NCBI RefSeq assembly: GCF_027925025.1
Contig: NZ_AP027058.1
Location: 434,001-498,000, forward strand
DNA length: 64,000 nucleotides
Direction: 5' to 3'
From: Limnohabitans sp. MORI2
Lineage (GTDB): Bacteria; Pseudomonadota; Gammaproteobacteria; Burkholderiales; Burkholderiaceae_C
A program made the translations under genes and the position numbers. The notes under the pieces are model-generated. The model did not search any database. It was given only the letters and a program-made list of their open reading frames with translations, and was not told where the DNA came from. Of this stretch, positions 1 to 8,001 are shown in pieces; within the stretch, counting starts at the first letter, position 1; every line of letters starts with the position of its first letter.

Positions 1-1418
1 ACACCCAGCTCAGCCATCCATTGCCCCCAGGTGCTGTTGGCCAAGATCATGGCTTCAGCCACCATCAAATCCAAAGGAGCACCGCGCTGGCGGATGCTGA
101 TGTGTACTTGTTCTTGGCCTGTGGGCTCACGGCCCTCGTTGCCGACCAAGCGGAAGTTGTAGTCGGGGCGGTTAAAGGTTTCAGGCTTGCCGCGCACCAC
201 TTCGCGTTGGGCTTTGAGGTGTTTGGCCAAGCGGAATAAAAATGCCAGTTGAGCGCGGGGCATGGCAGGTTCAGTCACATCAGCGGCATGCGTGAATGTG
301 TCGTCGTTCAACCAAGCGTCGGTGACGATGGCATCCAGTTGGTCGTGGCGTAAGTTGGCCGCAATGGGGACACGCTCCACGCGTGTCTCGGTGTGTTGCA
401 ACGCCAGTGTGGCCTCGTCAAATGTGGCGTACAACGACACGGCGGGGCAATCGCGACCTTCTTGCAAGGTGTAGGTTTGCACCACATCGTCGGGCAGCAT
501 GGTGATTTTGTAGCCCGGCATGTAGACGGTGGACAAACGCTGGCGACCGAGTTGGTCAATGGCATCGCCCGGTTTCAAAGCGAGTGCAGGTGCAGCGATG
601 TGAACACCCAGTGTGACCGTGCCAGTGCCCAAGCCTTGCACCGACAAGGCGTCGTCAATCTCGGTGGTTTGTGAGTCGTCGATCGAGTAGGCCTGCACAT
701 TGGCCAGTGGCAATTCGTCCGCAATGGCCGGTGCTTGCAAAGTGGGAAAGCCCGTGCCCTTTGGAAAGTTGTCAAACAAAAAGCGTTGCCAATGGAACTG
801 GTAGGCCGAGGTGATGGCGCCTGCTTTTTGCAGCAGTGCGAGCGGCGCAGTTTGGGTGGCGCGCGCGGCTTCGACCACGGCTTTGTATTCAGGCGCATTC
901 TTGTCGGGCTTGAACAAGATTTTGTAGAGTTGCGTGCGGATGGGTTCAGGGCATGTACCTTGGCCTAACTCAGTCGCCCAACTCTCAATTTGCGCTTGGA
1001 TTTGTTTTTTCTTTTCGATCGCGGCAAGCGCTTGGGCAATCACCTCGGCAGAGGCTTTTTTGAACCGCCCTTTGCCTGCGCGACGAAAGTAATGCGGTGC
1101 GTCGTACAAACGAAACAGCGCCGCAGTTTGTTCGGTGAGTGTGGCTTGCGCACTGAAGTATTCGCGGGCGAGATCGGCAAAGCCAAACTCGTCTTCGGGG
1201 GCGAACTCCCAGGCCAGATCGAGCTCGATGGATGGGCTCAAGGCTTGCGCATCGCGCATGAGGTCGGCAGGCGAGGGCTTCTCAAACTTGAGCAACAAAT
1301 TAGCGGCCTTGACCTTGACCCGTTTGCCGGATTCCAGCTCAATTTGGGCCGAACTTTCAGCTTCAGAAAGGATGCGGCCCGTCTGGAATTTTCCAGCTTC
1401 TTCAAACAATGCGTACAT
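1..1418 (-). CDS. RNB-domain ribonuclease (RNase II family), 3' end cut by window
   Basis: Reverse translation from ATG at 1418 gives about 472 codons open to the window edge, so the C-terminus is missing. The catalytic RNB signature is visible near residues 243-258 (YSIDDSQTTEIDDALS, with the Asp cluster that binds Mg in RNase II/R), followed by an LGVHIAAPAL stretch typical of the family. The N-terminal 240 residues resemble the RNase II-like proteins of Burkholderiales rather than E. coli RNase R. The expected role is processive 3'-5' degradation of RNA in the cytoplasm. An in-frame ATG at 1427 is an alternative start; both starts lie in a perfect inverted repeat. The gene follows yqiA by 16-25 bp on the same strand and is probably co-transcribed with it. 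The family is clear; which member it is (rnb, rnr or a paralogue) is not. Confidence 0.85.
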   Translation of the reverse strand, partial: MYALFEEAGKFQTGRILSEAESSAQIELESGKRVKVKAANLLLKFEKPSPADLMRDAQALSPSIELDLAWEFAPEDEFGFADLAREYFSAQATLTEQTAALFRLYDAPHYFRRAGKGRFKKASAEVIAQALAAIEKKKQIQAQIESWATELGQGTCPEPIRTQLYKILFKPDKNAPEYKAVVEAARATQTAPLALLQKAGAITSAYQFHWQRFLFDNFPKGTGFPTLQAPAIADELPLANVQAYSIDDSQTTEIDDALSVQGLGTGTVTLGVHIAAPALALKPGDAIDQLGRQRLSTVYMPGYKITMLPDDVVQTYTLQEGRDCPAVSLYATFDEATLALQHTETRVERVPIAANLRHDQLDAIVTDAWLNDDTFTHAADVTEPAMPRAQLAFLFRLAKHLKAQREVVRGKPETFNRPDYNFRLVGNEGREPTGQEQVHISIRQRGAPLDLMVAEAMILANSTWGQWMAELG

Positions 1419-1434
1419 GGGACACATTGTCCCA
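1418..1434 (-). other. Inverted repeat over the ribonuclease start codon
   Basis: TGGGACA-CAT-TGTCCCA is a perfect 7-bp inverted repeat with a 3-nt loop. In the mRNA the loop is the upstream AUG, and the second AUG (1418) begins inside the closing arm. The hairpin could hide the start from ribosomes; this is inferred from the sequence only. Confidence 0.5.
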
Positions 1435-1442
1435 CGCTCGAC

Positions 1443-2057
1443 CTAGGGTGCAGGCTGCAAATTGAGAAATTCCAGCAGCTGCGGCAGGTGTTGTGGGAAG
1501 TCGCTGATGGCGTGGTCTCCCCCTTCTAAAACCACTTGTGGTGACGCTGGGTAACGCGCTGTCATTTCGCGCCAGTCCAACACTTCATCGCCCTTGGCGA
1601 TGAGGGCCCAGACGCGTTCGGGATGTGACAGTGGGCCGACTTTCATGGCACGTAATTCTTCGACAAATTCAGGTGCAAAGTAAAAGCGTTCATTTGGATC
1701 GTGCCAAGCGGTTTGTTCGCCAATGTACTTAGCCAAATCGCGGGCAGGGTCAATGGCTGGGTTGAGCAACACTGCTTTGCATCCCTTGTGGGCGGCTAGC
1801 CAAGTAGCGTAAAACCCGCCCAGCGATGAGCCGATGACGGCCGTGCTTTGCGCAGGCCAATGGGTTGTGCCTTTTTCAATCAAGGCTGCCGCCGCTTGCG
1901 GGGAGGGCGGCAGTTGCGGGCACCACCAGGTGATATGCGGAAACTGTTGCGCCATGAGGGCTGCGACTTGTCTTGCTTTGGTGGATTGGGGCGACGAGCG
2001 AAACCCATGCAAATACAGCACATGGGTGGTGGGTAACGAAGGGCTGGGCAAGGTCAT
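1443..2057 (-). CDS. YqiA/YcfP-family alpha/beta hydrolase (esterase)
   Basis: A 204-residue alpha/beta hydrolase. The oxyanion motif LHGF lies at residues 16-19, the nucleophile elbow GSSLGG at 76-81 (Ser78), a likely acid Asp157 (KGDE) and the catalytic His182 (GGDH). Size and motifs match the YqiA/YcfP esterases, small cytoplasmic enzymes of unclear natural substrate. The start at 2057 (MTLPSP) is preferred over a frame extension to 2087, because the domain starts right after it and the extension would crowd the promoter of divergent rodA. It probably forms a two-gene unit with the downstream ribonuclease. Confidence 0.85.
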   Translation of the reverse strand: MTLPSPSLPTTHVLYLHGFRSSPQSTKARQVAALMAQQFPHITWWCPQLPPSPQAAAALIEKGTTHWPAQSTAVIGSSLGGFYATWLAAHKGCKAVLLNPAIDPARDLAKYIGEQTAWHDPNERFYFAPEFVEELRAMKVGPLSHPERVWALIAKGDEVLDWREMTARYPASPQVVLEGGDHAISDFPQHLPQLLEFLNLQPAP

Positions 2058-2113
2058 GGCACATGCTAGCAGTGCCTGGCGGGCCAATGTCTCAACAGGG
2101 GATAATCTCAGGC

Positions 2114-3268
2114 ATGCCCACCGTCATTCACAAACCCAGCCCGTTTCAACGTTTGATGCCTTTGCTCAAAGGCTTTGATGGTCCGCTGGCGTTTGGTATT
2201 TTTTTGCTGGCTTGTGCAGGCATGCTCACCATGTATTCGTCCGGCTTTGCCAACGGTGCGCGCTTCTTTGACCACGGTCGCAATATGTTGATCGCGGGCT
2301 TCATCATGTTTGTGGTGGCGCAGATTCCACCGCAACGTCTGATGGCGTTTGCCGTACCGCTTTACACCGTGGGCGTGGCGCTGTTGGTGGCGGTGGCTTT
2401 GTTTGGCTTGACCAAAAAAGGCGCACGTCGTTGGTTGAATATTGGTGTGGTGATTCAGCCCAGTGAAATCATGAAAATTGCCATGCCACTGATGCTGGCT
2501 TGGTGGTTCCAAAAGCGTGAAGGCCAGTTGCGACCTCTGGACTTTTTGGTGGCTGGTTTGCTGCTAATGGTGCCCGTGGGATTGATTGTTCGACAGCCAG
2601 ATTTGGGGACCGCTATTTTGGTGCTGTCTGCAGGCATGGCCGTGATTTTCTTTGCTGGCTTGAGCTGGTGGCTCATTGTGCCGCCCATCATCCTTGGGGT
2701 GATTGGTGTGGGCTTGGTGGTGGTGTTTGAGCCGACGCTGTGCGCCGATGGCTTTCGCTGGCCTATTCTTCACGACTACCAACAACAACGCATTTGCACC
2801 TTGCTCGATCCAACGCGAGACCCACTGGGCAAAGGCTTTCACATCATCCAAGGCATGATCGCTATTGGCTCGGGCGGTTTTTGGGGTAAGGGCTTTATGC
2901 AAGGCACGCAAACCCATTTGGACTTCATCCCCGAGCGCACCACCGACTTCGTGTTTGCTGCTTACAGCGAAGAGTTTGGCTTTGTAGGCGATGTGATGCT
3001 GATTTTTGGCTTCATCTTTCTCATCATGCGTGGCTTGGCCATTGCAGTGGAAGGCCCCACCTTGTTTGCCCGTTTGCTGGCGGGCAGTGTGACCTTGAGC
3101 TTCTTCATTTACGCCTTCGTGAACATGGGCATGGTCAGCGGCATGTTGCCAGTGGTGGGTGTGCCGTTGCCATTCATTAGTTACGGTGGGACAGCCATGG
3201 TGACACTCGGTTTGGGCCTAGGGATATTGATGTCGGTCGCCAAGGCCAAACAGTTGGTGCAGTCATAA
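2114..3268 (+). CDS. rodA: Rod shape-determining protein RodA (SEDS glycosyltransferase)
   Basis: A 384-residue polytopic membrane protein of the FtsW/RodA/SpoVE (SEDS) family, which polymerises peptidoglycan strands during elongation with PBP2 and MreBCD. The family signature is seen as FIPERTTDFVFAAYSEEFGF near residues 274-293, with about ten hydrophobic segments and the extracellular loop DPTRDPLGKGFH before it. ATG 2114 (MPTVIHKP) is chosen; the frame stays open to 1973 but that part overlaps yqiA and has no family likeness. mrdA (PBP2), often adjacent in other bacteria, is not beside it: yqiA diverges only 56 bp upstream. The stop is 7 bp before tldD. Confidence 0.95.
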   Translation: MPTVIHKPSPFQRLMPLLKGFDGPLAFGIFLLACAGMLTMYSSGFANGARFFDHGRNMLIAGFIMFVVAQIPPQRLMAFAVPLYTVGVALLVAVALFGLTKKGARRWLNIGVVIQPSEIMKIAMPLMLAWWFQKREGQLRPLDFLVAGLLLMVPVGLIVRQPDLGTAILVLSAGMAVIFFAGLSWWLIVPPIILGVIGVGLVVVFEPTLCADGFRWPILHDYQQQRICTLLDPTRDPLGKGFHIIQGMIAIGSGGFWGKGFMQGTQTHLDFIPERTTDFVFAAYSEEFGFVGDVMLIFGFIFLIMRGLAIAVEGPTLFARLLAGSVTLSFFIYAFVNMGMVSGMLPVVGVPLPFISYGGTAMVTLGLGLGILMSVAKAKQLVQS

Positions 3269-3275
3269 TTCGCGC

Positions 3276-4736
3276 ATGATTTCACGCGAACCTACCCTTG
3301 AGCGATTGGCTGTTGCCCGTCAACTGTTGTTAGAGCCTTTTGGTTTAGACGAAACTGATCTGGCCCATACCTTGGCCGAAATCAAGGCGCACAAGGTTGA
3401 CGAAGCCGATTTGTATTTTCAATACACCCGTGCCGAGGGTTGGAGCCTGGAAGAGGGTATTGTCAAAACCGGTTCATTCAGCATTGACCAAGGCGTGGGC
3501 GTGCGTGCCGTGAGTGGTGAAAAAACCGCCTTCGCTTATTCCGACGATATCTCCAAAGCCTCTTTGCTTGACGCTGCACGCACCGTACGCTCGATTGGTG
3601 CAGCTGCCAAAGGCGGGCGTGTCAAAGTGCCTGCGCGCAAAGTTGCTTCGAGCCGTTCGTTGTATGGCGATTTAGATCCCATCGGTTCGCTCAATAGCAC
3701 CGAAAAAGTCGAGCTACTCGGCCGTGTGGAACACATGGCCCGCGCCAAAGACCCTCGCATCATCCAAGTCATGGCGGGTTTGGCCAGCGAATACGACGTG
3801 GTGATGGTGGTGCGTGCCGATGGCACCTTGGCTGCCGATGTGCGCCCGCTGGTGCGCTTGAGCGTGACCGTGATTGCTGAACAAAACGGTCGCCGTGAAA
3901 TGGGGTCTGCTGGCGGCGGTGGCCGCTTCGGCTTGGACCATTTTGATGACGCCTTGGTGCAAGGCTATGTCGATGAAGCTGTGCAATGCGCACTCACCAA
4001 CCTGGATGCACGCCCCGCACCTGCGGGTGAAATGAGTGTGGTGTTGGGCCCAGGCTGGCCCGGCATTTTGTTGCACGAAGCGATTGGCCACGGTTTGGAG
4101 GGAGACTTCAACCGCAAAGGCTCTAGCGCATTCAGTGGTCGCATTGGCCAACGTGTGGCAGCCAAAGGCGTGACCGTGTTGGATGACGGCACGATCCCTG
4201 ATCGTCGCGGTTCACTCAATGTGGACGACGAAGGCAACCCCAGTCAACGCAATGTGTTGATTGAAGATGGCATTTTGAAGGGCTATATCCAAGACGGTAT
4301 GAATGCCCGCTTGATGGGCGTCAAGCCCACAGGCAATGGCCGCCGCGAAAGCTATGCTCATGTGCCCATGCCGCGCATGACCAACACCTACATGTTGGGC
4401 GGTGACAAATCGCCAGAAGAAATTGTGTCGAGCCTGAAAAAAGGTTTGTACGCCGTGAACTTCGGTGGCGGCCAAGTGGACATCACCTCGGGCAAATTTG
4501 TGTTCTCAGCCTCTCAAGCGTTTTGGGTAGAAAACGGCAAGATCCAATACCCCGTCAAGGGCGCTACCCTAGTGGGCAACGGGCCTGACGCATTGACCCG
4601 CGTGAGCTTGATTGGCAACGACATGCAACTCGACCCCGGTGTGGGCACCTGCGGCAAAGAAGGCCAGAGTGTGCCGGTGGGGGTGGGGCAGCCTACTTTG
4701 CGTATTGATGGTTTGACAGTCGGTGGCACAGCCTAA
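3276..4736 (+). CDS. tldD: Metalloprotease TldD
   Basis: A 486-residue protein of the TldD/PmbA (U62) family, the usual length. The zinc site is HEAIGHGLEGD starting at residue 267 (His267, Glu268, His271), and the conserved GVGTCGKEGQSVPVGVG lies near the C-terminus. TldD pairs with TldE/PmbA to degrade unfolded peptides and mature microcins or the CcdA antitoxin in E. coli; the pmbA partner is not in this window. It starts 7 bp after rodA and is probably transcribed with it. A hairpin (CACAGCC-TAAA-GGCTGTG, 4727-4744) spans the stop codon but lacks a T-run. Confidence 0.95.
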   Translation: MISREPTLERLAVARQLLLEPFGLDETDLAHTLAEIKAHKVDEADLYFQYTRAEGWSLEEGIVKTGSFSIDQGVGVRAVSGEKTAFAYSDDISKASLLDAARTVRSIGAAAKGGRVKVPARKVASSRSLYGDLDPIGSLNSTEKVELLGRVEHMARAKDPRIIQVMAGLASEYDVVMVVRADGTLAADVRPLVRLSVTVIAEQNGRREMGSAGGGGRFGLDHFDDALVQGYVDEAVQCALTNLDARPAPAGEMSVVLGPGWPGILLHEAIGHGLEGDFNRKGSSAFSGRIGQRVAAKGVTVLDDGTIPDRRGSLNVDDEGNPSQRNVLIEDGILKGYIQDGMNARLMGVKPTGNGRRESYAHVPMPRMTNTYMLGGDKSPEEIVSSLKKGLYAVNFGGGQVDITSGKFVFSASQAFWVENGKIQYPVKGATLVGNGPDALTRVSLIGNDMQLDPGVGTCGKEGQSVPVGVGQPTLRIDGLTVGGTA

Positions 4737-4812
4737 AGGCTGTGGGTGGAACCGCGTAAACCCTAGCAACTTGTCAGCAAACTGCCAGAATCTCTGTGCT
4801 ACATTCCAATCC

Positions 4813-4881
4813 ATGACTTCAGCACGTTTTTACTTTGCTTACTTTTTTATCTCACGCCCCCACGGCGGTCGAGAGATCTGA
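4813..4881 (+). CDS. Phe/Tyr-rich leader peptide of the aroG attenuator
   Basis: A 22-codon reading frame, ATG 4813 to TGA 4879-4881. Residues 6-12 read FYFAYFF: four Phe and two Tyr in seven codons (TTT TAC TTT GCT TAC TTT TTT). It ends 30 bp before a strong terminator hairpin and 95 bp before aroG. Clustered codons for the end-product amino acids followed by competing hairpins are the hallmark of ribosome-mediated attenuation, as in pheA and pheST leaders. Too short for standard gene callers. No convincing Shine-Dalgarno is visible; only 'attccaatcc' precedes the ATG. Confidence 0.75.
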   Translation: MTSARFYFAYFFISRPHGGREI

Positions 4882-4940
4882 ACGTAGCCCAACGATCTGA
4901 ACTCCAAGCCAACCGCCGGACCTCCCGGCGGTTTTTTTTT
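4864..4940 (+). terminator. Attenuator: terminator hairpin with competing antiterminator
   Basis: The terminator stem AACCGCCGG (4911-4919) pairs with CCGGCGGTT (4925-4933) around a 5-nt loop and runs into T's to 4940. GGCGGT at 4864-4869, just after the Phe/Tyr codons, can pair with ACCGCC at 4912-4917, which would prevent the terminator. CGCC at 4855-4858 can pair with GGCG at 4864-4867, giving the usual 1:2 / 2:3 / 3:4 choice. A ribosome stalled on the Phe/Tyr codons would leave 4864-4869 free and favour read-through. The spacer also holds a direct repeat GATCTGAAC (4875-4883, 4894-4902). Confidence 0.75.
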
Positions 4941-4975
4941 GCCGAATTTGAATTTTGAAACTTGAGGACGAGACC

Positions 4976-6085
4976 ATGAAAACGAACACCCCTTATCCAA
5001 GCCACGTTGAACACACCAGTCAAACCGACGATCAACGTATCAAGGACATCACCGTGCTACCTCCTCCCGAACATTTGATTCGCTTCTTCCCCATTCAAGG
5101 CTCGCCTGTTGAGAAGCTGATTACAAAGACACGCAAAACCATCCACAACATCATGCACGGCAGCGATGACCGCCTGTTGGTGGTGATTGGTCCATGCTCG
5201 ATCCATGACCCCGCTGCTGCGATTGACTACGCACGTCGCTTGCAACCGTTGCGCGAAAGGTACGCCGACACCTTAGAAATCGTGATGCGCGTGTACTTCG
5301 AAAAACCACGCACGACCGTGGGCTGGAAGGGTTTGATTAACGACCCGTACTTGGACGAGAGCTACCGCATTGACGAAGGTTTGCGCATCGCACGTCAGCT
5401 GTTGATTGAAATCAACCGCCTTGGTTTGCCCGCAGGCAGTGAATTTTTGGATGCCATTAGTCCGCAATACATTGGCGACTTGATTTCGTGGGGCGCGATT
5501 GGTGCGCGCACGACCGAGAGCCAAGTGCACCGCGAATTGGCTTCTGGTATTTCTGCGCCCATCGGCTTCAAGAACGGTACTGATGGCAACATCAAAATCG
5601 CCACCGATGCGATTCAAGCGGCTGCTGGCGCTCACCACTTTTTGTCGGTTCACAAAAACGGCCAAGTCGCGATCGTGCAAACCAAGGGCAACAAAGACTG
5701 CCACGTCATCTTGCGCGGCGGCAAAACACCTAACTACGACGCAGCCAGCGTGACCGCTGCTTGTGAAGAGTTGGGTAAAGCCAAACTGCCTGCTTCATTG
5801 ATGGTGGATTGCAGCCACGCGAACAGCAGTAAGCAACACGAGCGTCAGTTGGTAGTGGCCAAAGACATTGCCGAGCAAATCAGCGGTGGTTCACATCAAA
5901 TTTTTGGTGTGATGATTGAAAGCCACATTCACGGTGGTGCTCAAAAGTTCACGCCCGGTAAAGATGATGTATCCAAGCTGGAATACGGCAAGAGCATCAC
6001 CGATGCGTGCTTGGGTTGGGACGACTCGGTCGCTTCGCTGGATGTGTTGTCTCACGCTGTGGCGGCGCGTCGTAAGCGCGGGTAA
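4976..6085 (+). CDS. aroG: 3-deoxy-7-phosphoheptulonate synthase (DAHP synthase, class I)
   Basis: A 369-residue class I (AroAI-beta) DAHP synthase, condensing phosphoenolpyruvate and erythrose 4-phosphate in the first step of the shikimate pathway. Motifs: GPCSIHDP at residues 72-79, then KPRTTVGWKGLINDP, GFKNGTDG, DCSHANSSKQHERQ and ESHIHGGAQ. ATG 4976 has GAGG 8 bp upstream; a TTG-started frame from 4955 is rejected. The leader peptide and attenuator upstream imply control by Phe and Tyr supply, as expected for the feedback-sensitive AroF/AroG isozymes. Which amino acid inhibits the enzyme cannot be told from the sequence. Confidence 0.95.
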   Translation: MKTNTPYPSHVEHTSQTDDQRIKDITVLPPPEHLIRFFPIQGSPVEKLITKTRKTIHNIMHGSDDRLLVVIGPCSIHDPAAAIDYARRLQPLRERYADTLEIVMRVYFEKPRTTVGWKGLINDPYLDESYRIDEGLRIARQLLIEINRLGLPAGSEFLDAISPQYIGDLISWGAIGARTTESQVHRELASGISAPIGFKNGTDGNIKIATDAIQAAAGAHHFLSVHKNGQVAIVQTKGNKDCHVILRGGKTPNYDAASVTAACEELGKAKLPASLMVDCSHANSSKQHERQLVVAKDIAEQISGGSHQIFGVMIESHIHGGAQKFTPGKDDVSKLEYGKSITDACLGWDDSVASLDVLSHAVAARRKRG

Positions 6086-6153
6086 TTGCGTTTTGCTTTC
6101 CTTGCGCTGGGGTTTAGATTCCTAGCGCAAGGTTGAGCTTCTTTGATCCAGTA

Positions 6154-6233
6154 CGCCGAGAGCGCGGTGTCTGACTTGGCTTAGCGTCCCTTTGGGCCGT
6201 GATGGCGCCAAATCAGACACCGCGCTCTCGGCG
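6154..6233 (+). repeat. Structured intergenic repeat, unit A
   Basis: A 21-bp perfect inverted repeat (6154-6174 with 6213-6233) closes a 38-nt loop and is followed by TTTT. The loop holds the core CGTCCCT..GGGCCGTGATGG (about 6184-6206), shared in inverted orientation with unit B at 6350-6425. It lies between convergent aroG and mpl. It may end aroG transcription, but the long conserved loop is more than a terminator needs. Confidence 0.7.
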
Positions 6234-6349
6234 TTTTGTGGTTCGGAAGATTTCGCGCGAACAGATAGGCGTTGATGTTGGCGTTGGTGTCGCCGAACTG
6301 CGTAGCAGGAGCAAGTCCCAAAACGTTTCGATTGCACACGCTCAGCATG

Positions 6350-6425
6350 CAGAGTGGTCAGCGCCTGATACGGCGCCATCACGGCCCGTAGGGACGTTAA
6401 GCCGTGTCAGGTGCTGGCCGCTCTG
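6350..6425 (-). repeat. Structured intergenic repeat, unit B (inverted relative to unit A)
   Basis: Two 25-nt arms (6350-6374 and 6401-6425) pair fully as RNA: 21 Watson-Crick pairs and four G-U wobbles. The 26-nt loop (6375-6400), read on the minus strand, matches the loop of unit A at the GGCTTA, CGTCCCT and GGGCCGTGATGGC blocks. The stem sequences of A and B differ while pairing is kept. Between the units (6234-6349) there is no convincing gene. Confidence 0.65.
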
Positions 6426-6486
6426 TGTGCGTACGAGAGAAACAAGTAGCAACACACACACGAAGCAAGCGATAGAAGAAGAGAAG

Positions 6487-7929
6487 TTAAGCAGCCAGAG
6501 CCGTCAACAACTTAGCGTGAATCCCACCAAAGCCACCATTGCTCATACACAGCACATGGTCCCCCGCCTGCGCAGCCGCCACGACTTGCGCAATGACTTC
6601 ATCCACAGTCGCACCTACGCATGCACGTGCACCCATGGGTGACAAAGCGTCAACAGCATCCCAGTCCAAACCACCTGAGTGACAAAACGCGAGGTTGGCG
6701 TCTTCCAAACTCCAAGGCAATTGCGACTTCATCGTGCCCAGTTTCATCGTGTTGCTGCGTGGCTCAAACACCGCCAAGATGCGCGCGTTCGGACCCACTT
6801 TGCGGCGCAGGCCATCGACCGTGGTGCGAATGGCGGTGGGGTGATGTGCGAAGTCGTCGTACACCGTGATGTCTCCGCCAGCACGATGTACCGTGCCGCG
6901 CACTTCCATGCGTCGGCGCACGTTCTGAAATTCACTGAGCGACGCCGCGGCTTGTGCGGGCGACACCCCCAAGTGCTCCGCAGCGGCAATCGCCGCTAAT
7001 GCGTTGAGTTGGTTGTGCACGCCGGTGATGTCCCATTGCACGCGGCCCACCTCTGTGCCGTGATGCAACACTGTAAAGTTGTCAGGCTCACCTTGAACAG
7101 ACCAACCTTCTTGGCCCGTTGCGTTGGCATTCACGCCAAACTTGGCCACGCCGCTCCAGTAGCCTTGGTCTAGCACGCGTTGCAAGCTGTCTTCGTCCGC
7201 ATTGACCACCACTCGGCCACTGCCTGGCACAGTGCGCACCAAGTGGTGGAATTGGCGTTCGATGGCAGCGAGGTTGTCAAAGATGTCGGCGTGGTCGAAC
7301 TCCAAGTTGTTCAAGATGGCCGTGCGTGGGTGGTAATGCACGAACTTGCTGCGCTTGTCGAAGAAGGCGGTGTCGTACTCATCGGCTTCAATGACGAATG
7401 GCGTGCGTTTGTGTGCGGCCACATCGGCTGGACTGCTCAAACGACCTAAGCGGGCAGACACCCCAAAGTTCATGGGTACACCGCCGACCAAGAAGCCGGG
7501 CTCTAAGCCTGCGGCTTGAAGAATCCAAGCGAGCATGGAGGTGGTGGTGGTTTTGCCATGTGTGCCAGCTACAGCCAGGACGTGGCGAGGTTGGCTAGGG
7601 TGGTGCAGCACATGTTCCGCCAGCCATTGGGGGCCGCTGGTGTAAGTGGCGCCGCTTTCCAAAATGGCTTCCATCAGCGGGAATTTGGGGCTGCCGTCTG
7701 CCAAGCGCGCGCGAGAGACAACGTTGCCAATCACGTACACATCGGGTTTCAAAGCCATTTGGTCTGCGCCAAAGCCTTCAATGAGTTCAATGCCCAAGGC
7801 CCGTAGCTGGTCGCTCATCGGCGGGTAGACGCCCGCATCGCAACCTGTGACCTTATGACCCGCTTCACGCGCCAATGCAGCCAGTCCACCCATGAACGTG
7901 CCGCAAATTCCCAAAATATGTATGTGCAT
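6487..7929 (-). CDS. mpl: UDP-N-acetylmuramate:L-Ala-gamma-D-Glu-meso-DAP ligase (Mpl)
   Basis: A 480-residue Mur-ligase family protein, slightly longer than E. coli Mpl (457). Residues 8-15 (ICGTFMGG) form the N-terminal UDP-binding glycine loop and GTHGKTTTT at 122-130 the ATP-binding P-loop; IEADEYDTAFFDKRSKF is typical of Mpl and MurC. The enzyme re-attaches the tripeptide L-Ala-gamma-D-Glu-mDAP recovered from old wall to UDP-MurNAc, a cytoplasmic recycling step. ampD, another recycling gene, is at 19170-19739 in this window. It is convergent with aroG across the structured repeats and divergent from the gene at 8002. Confidence 0.95.
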   Translation of the reverse strand: MHIHILGICGTFMGGLAALAREAGHKVTGCDAGVYPPMSDQLRALGIELIEGFGADQMALKPDVYVIGNVVSRARLADGSPKFPLMEAILESGATYTSGPQWLAEHVLHHPSQPRHVLAVAGTHGKTTTTSMLAWILQAAGLEPGFLVGGVPMNFGVSARLGRLSSPADVAAHKRTPFVIEADEYDTAFFDKRSKFVHYHPRTAILNNLEFDHADIFDNLAAIERQFHHLVRTVPGSGRVVVNADEDSLQRVLDQGYWSGVAKFGVNANATGQEGWSVQGEPDNFTVLHHGTEVGRVQWDITGVHNQLNALAAIAAAEHLGVSPAQAAASLSEFQNVRRRMEVRGTVHRAGGDITVYDDFAHHPTAIRTTVDGLRRKVGPNARILAVFEPRSNTMKLGTMKSQLPWSLEDANLAFCHSGGLDWDAVDALSPMGARACVGATVDEVIAQVVAAAQAGDHVLCMSNGGFGGIHAKLLTALAA

Positions 7930-8001
7930 CCATGCATTTTAGGAGGGTGTTTCGGCTGCGCTTGAGCGGGCAGGTCTCGGTGGCCTCACAATCGCAACCC
8001 T

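Noticed and set aside
1-1418. Plus-strand short frames at the left edge
   Set aside because: All are shadows of the RNB-domain ribonuclease, which runs off the window and is open on the minus strand.
6154-6425. Structured repeats considered as integron attC sites
   Set aside because: No paired RYYYAAC/GTTRRRY core sites in the right places, and no integrase or cassette genes nearby.
6199-6642. 147-codon plus-strand frame across the aroG-mpl spacer
   Set aside because: It runs through both structured repeats and into mpl antisense; no ribosome site or protein likeness.
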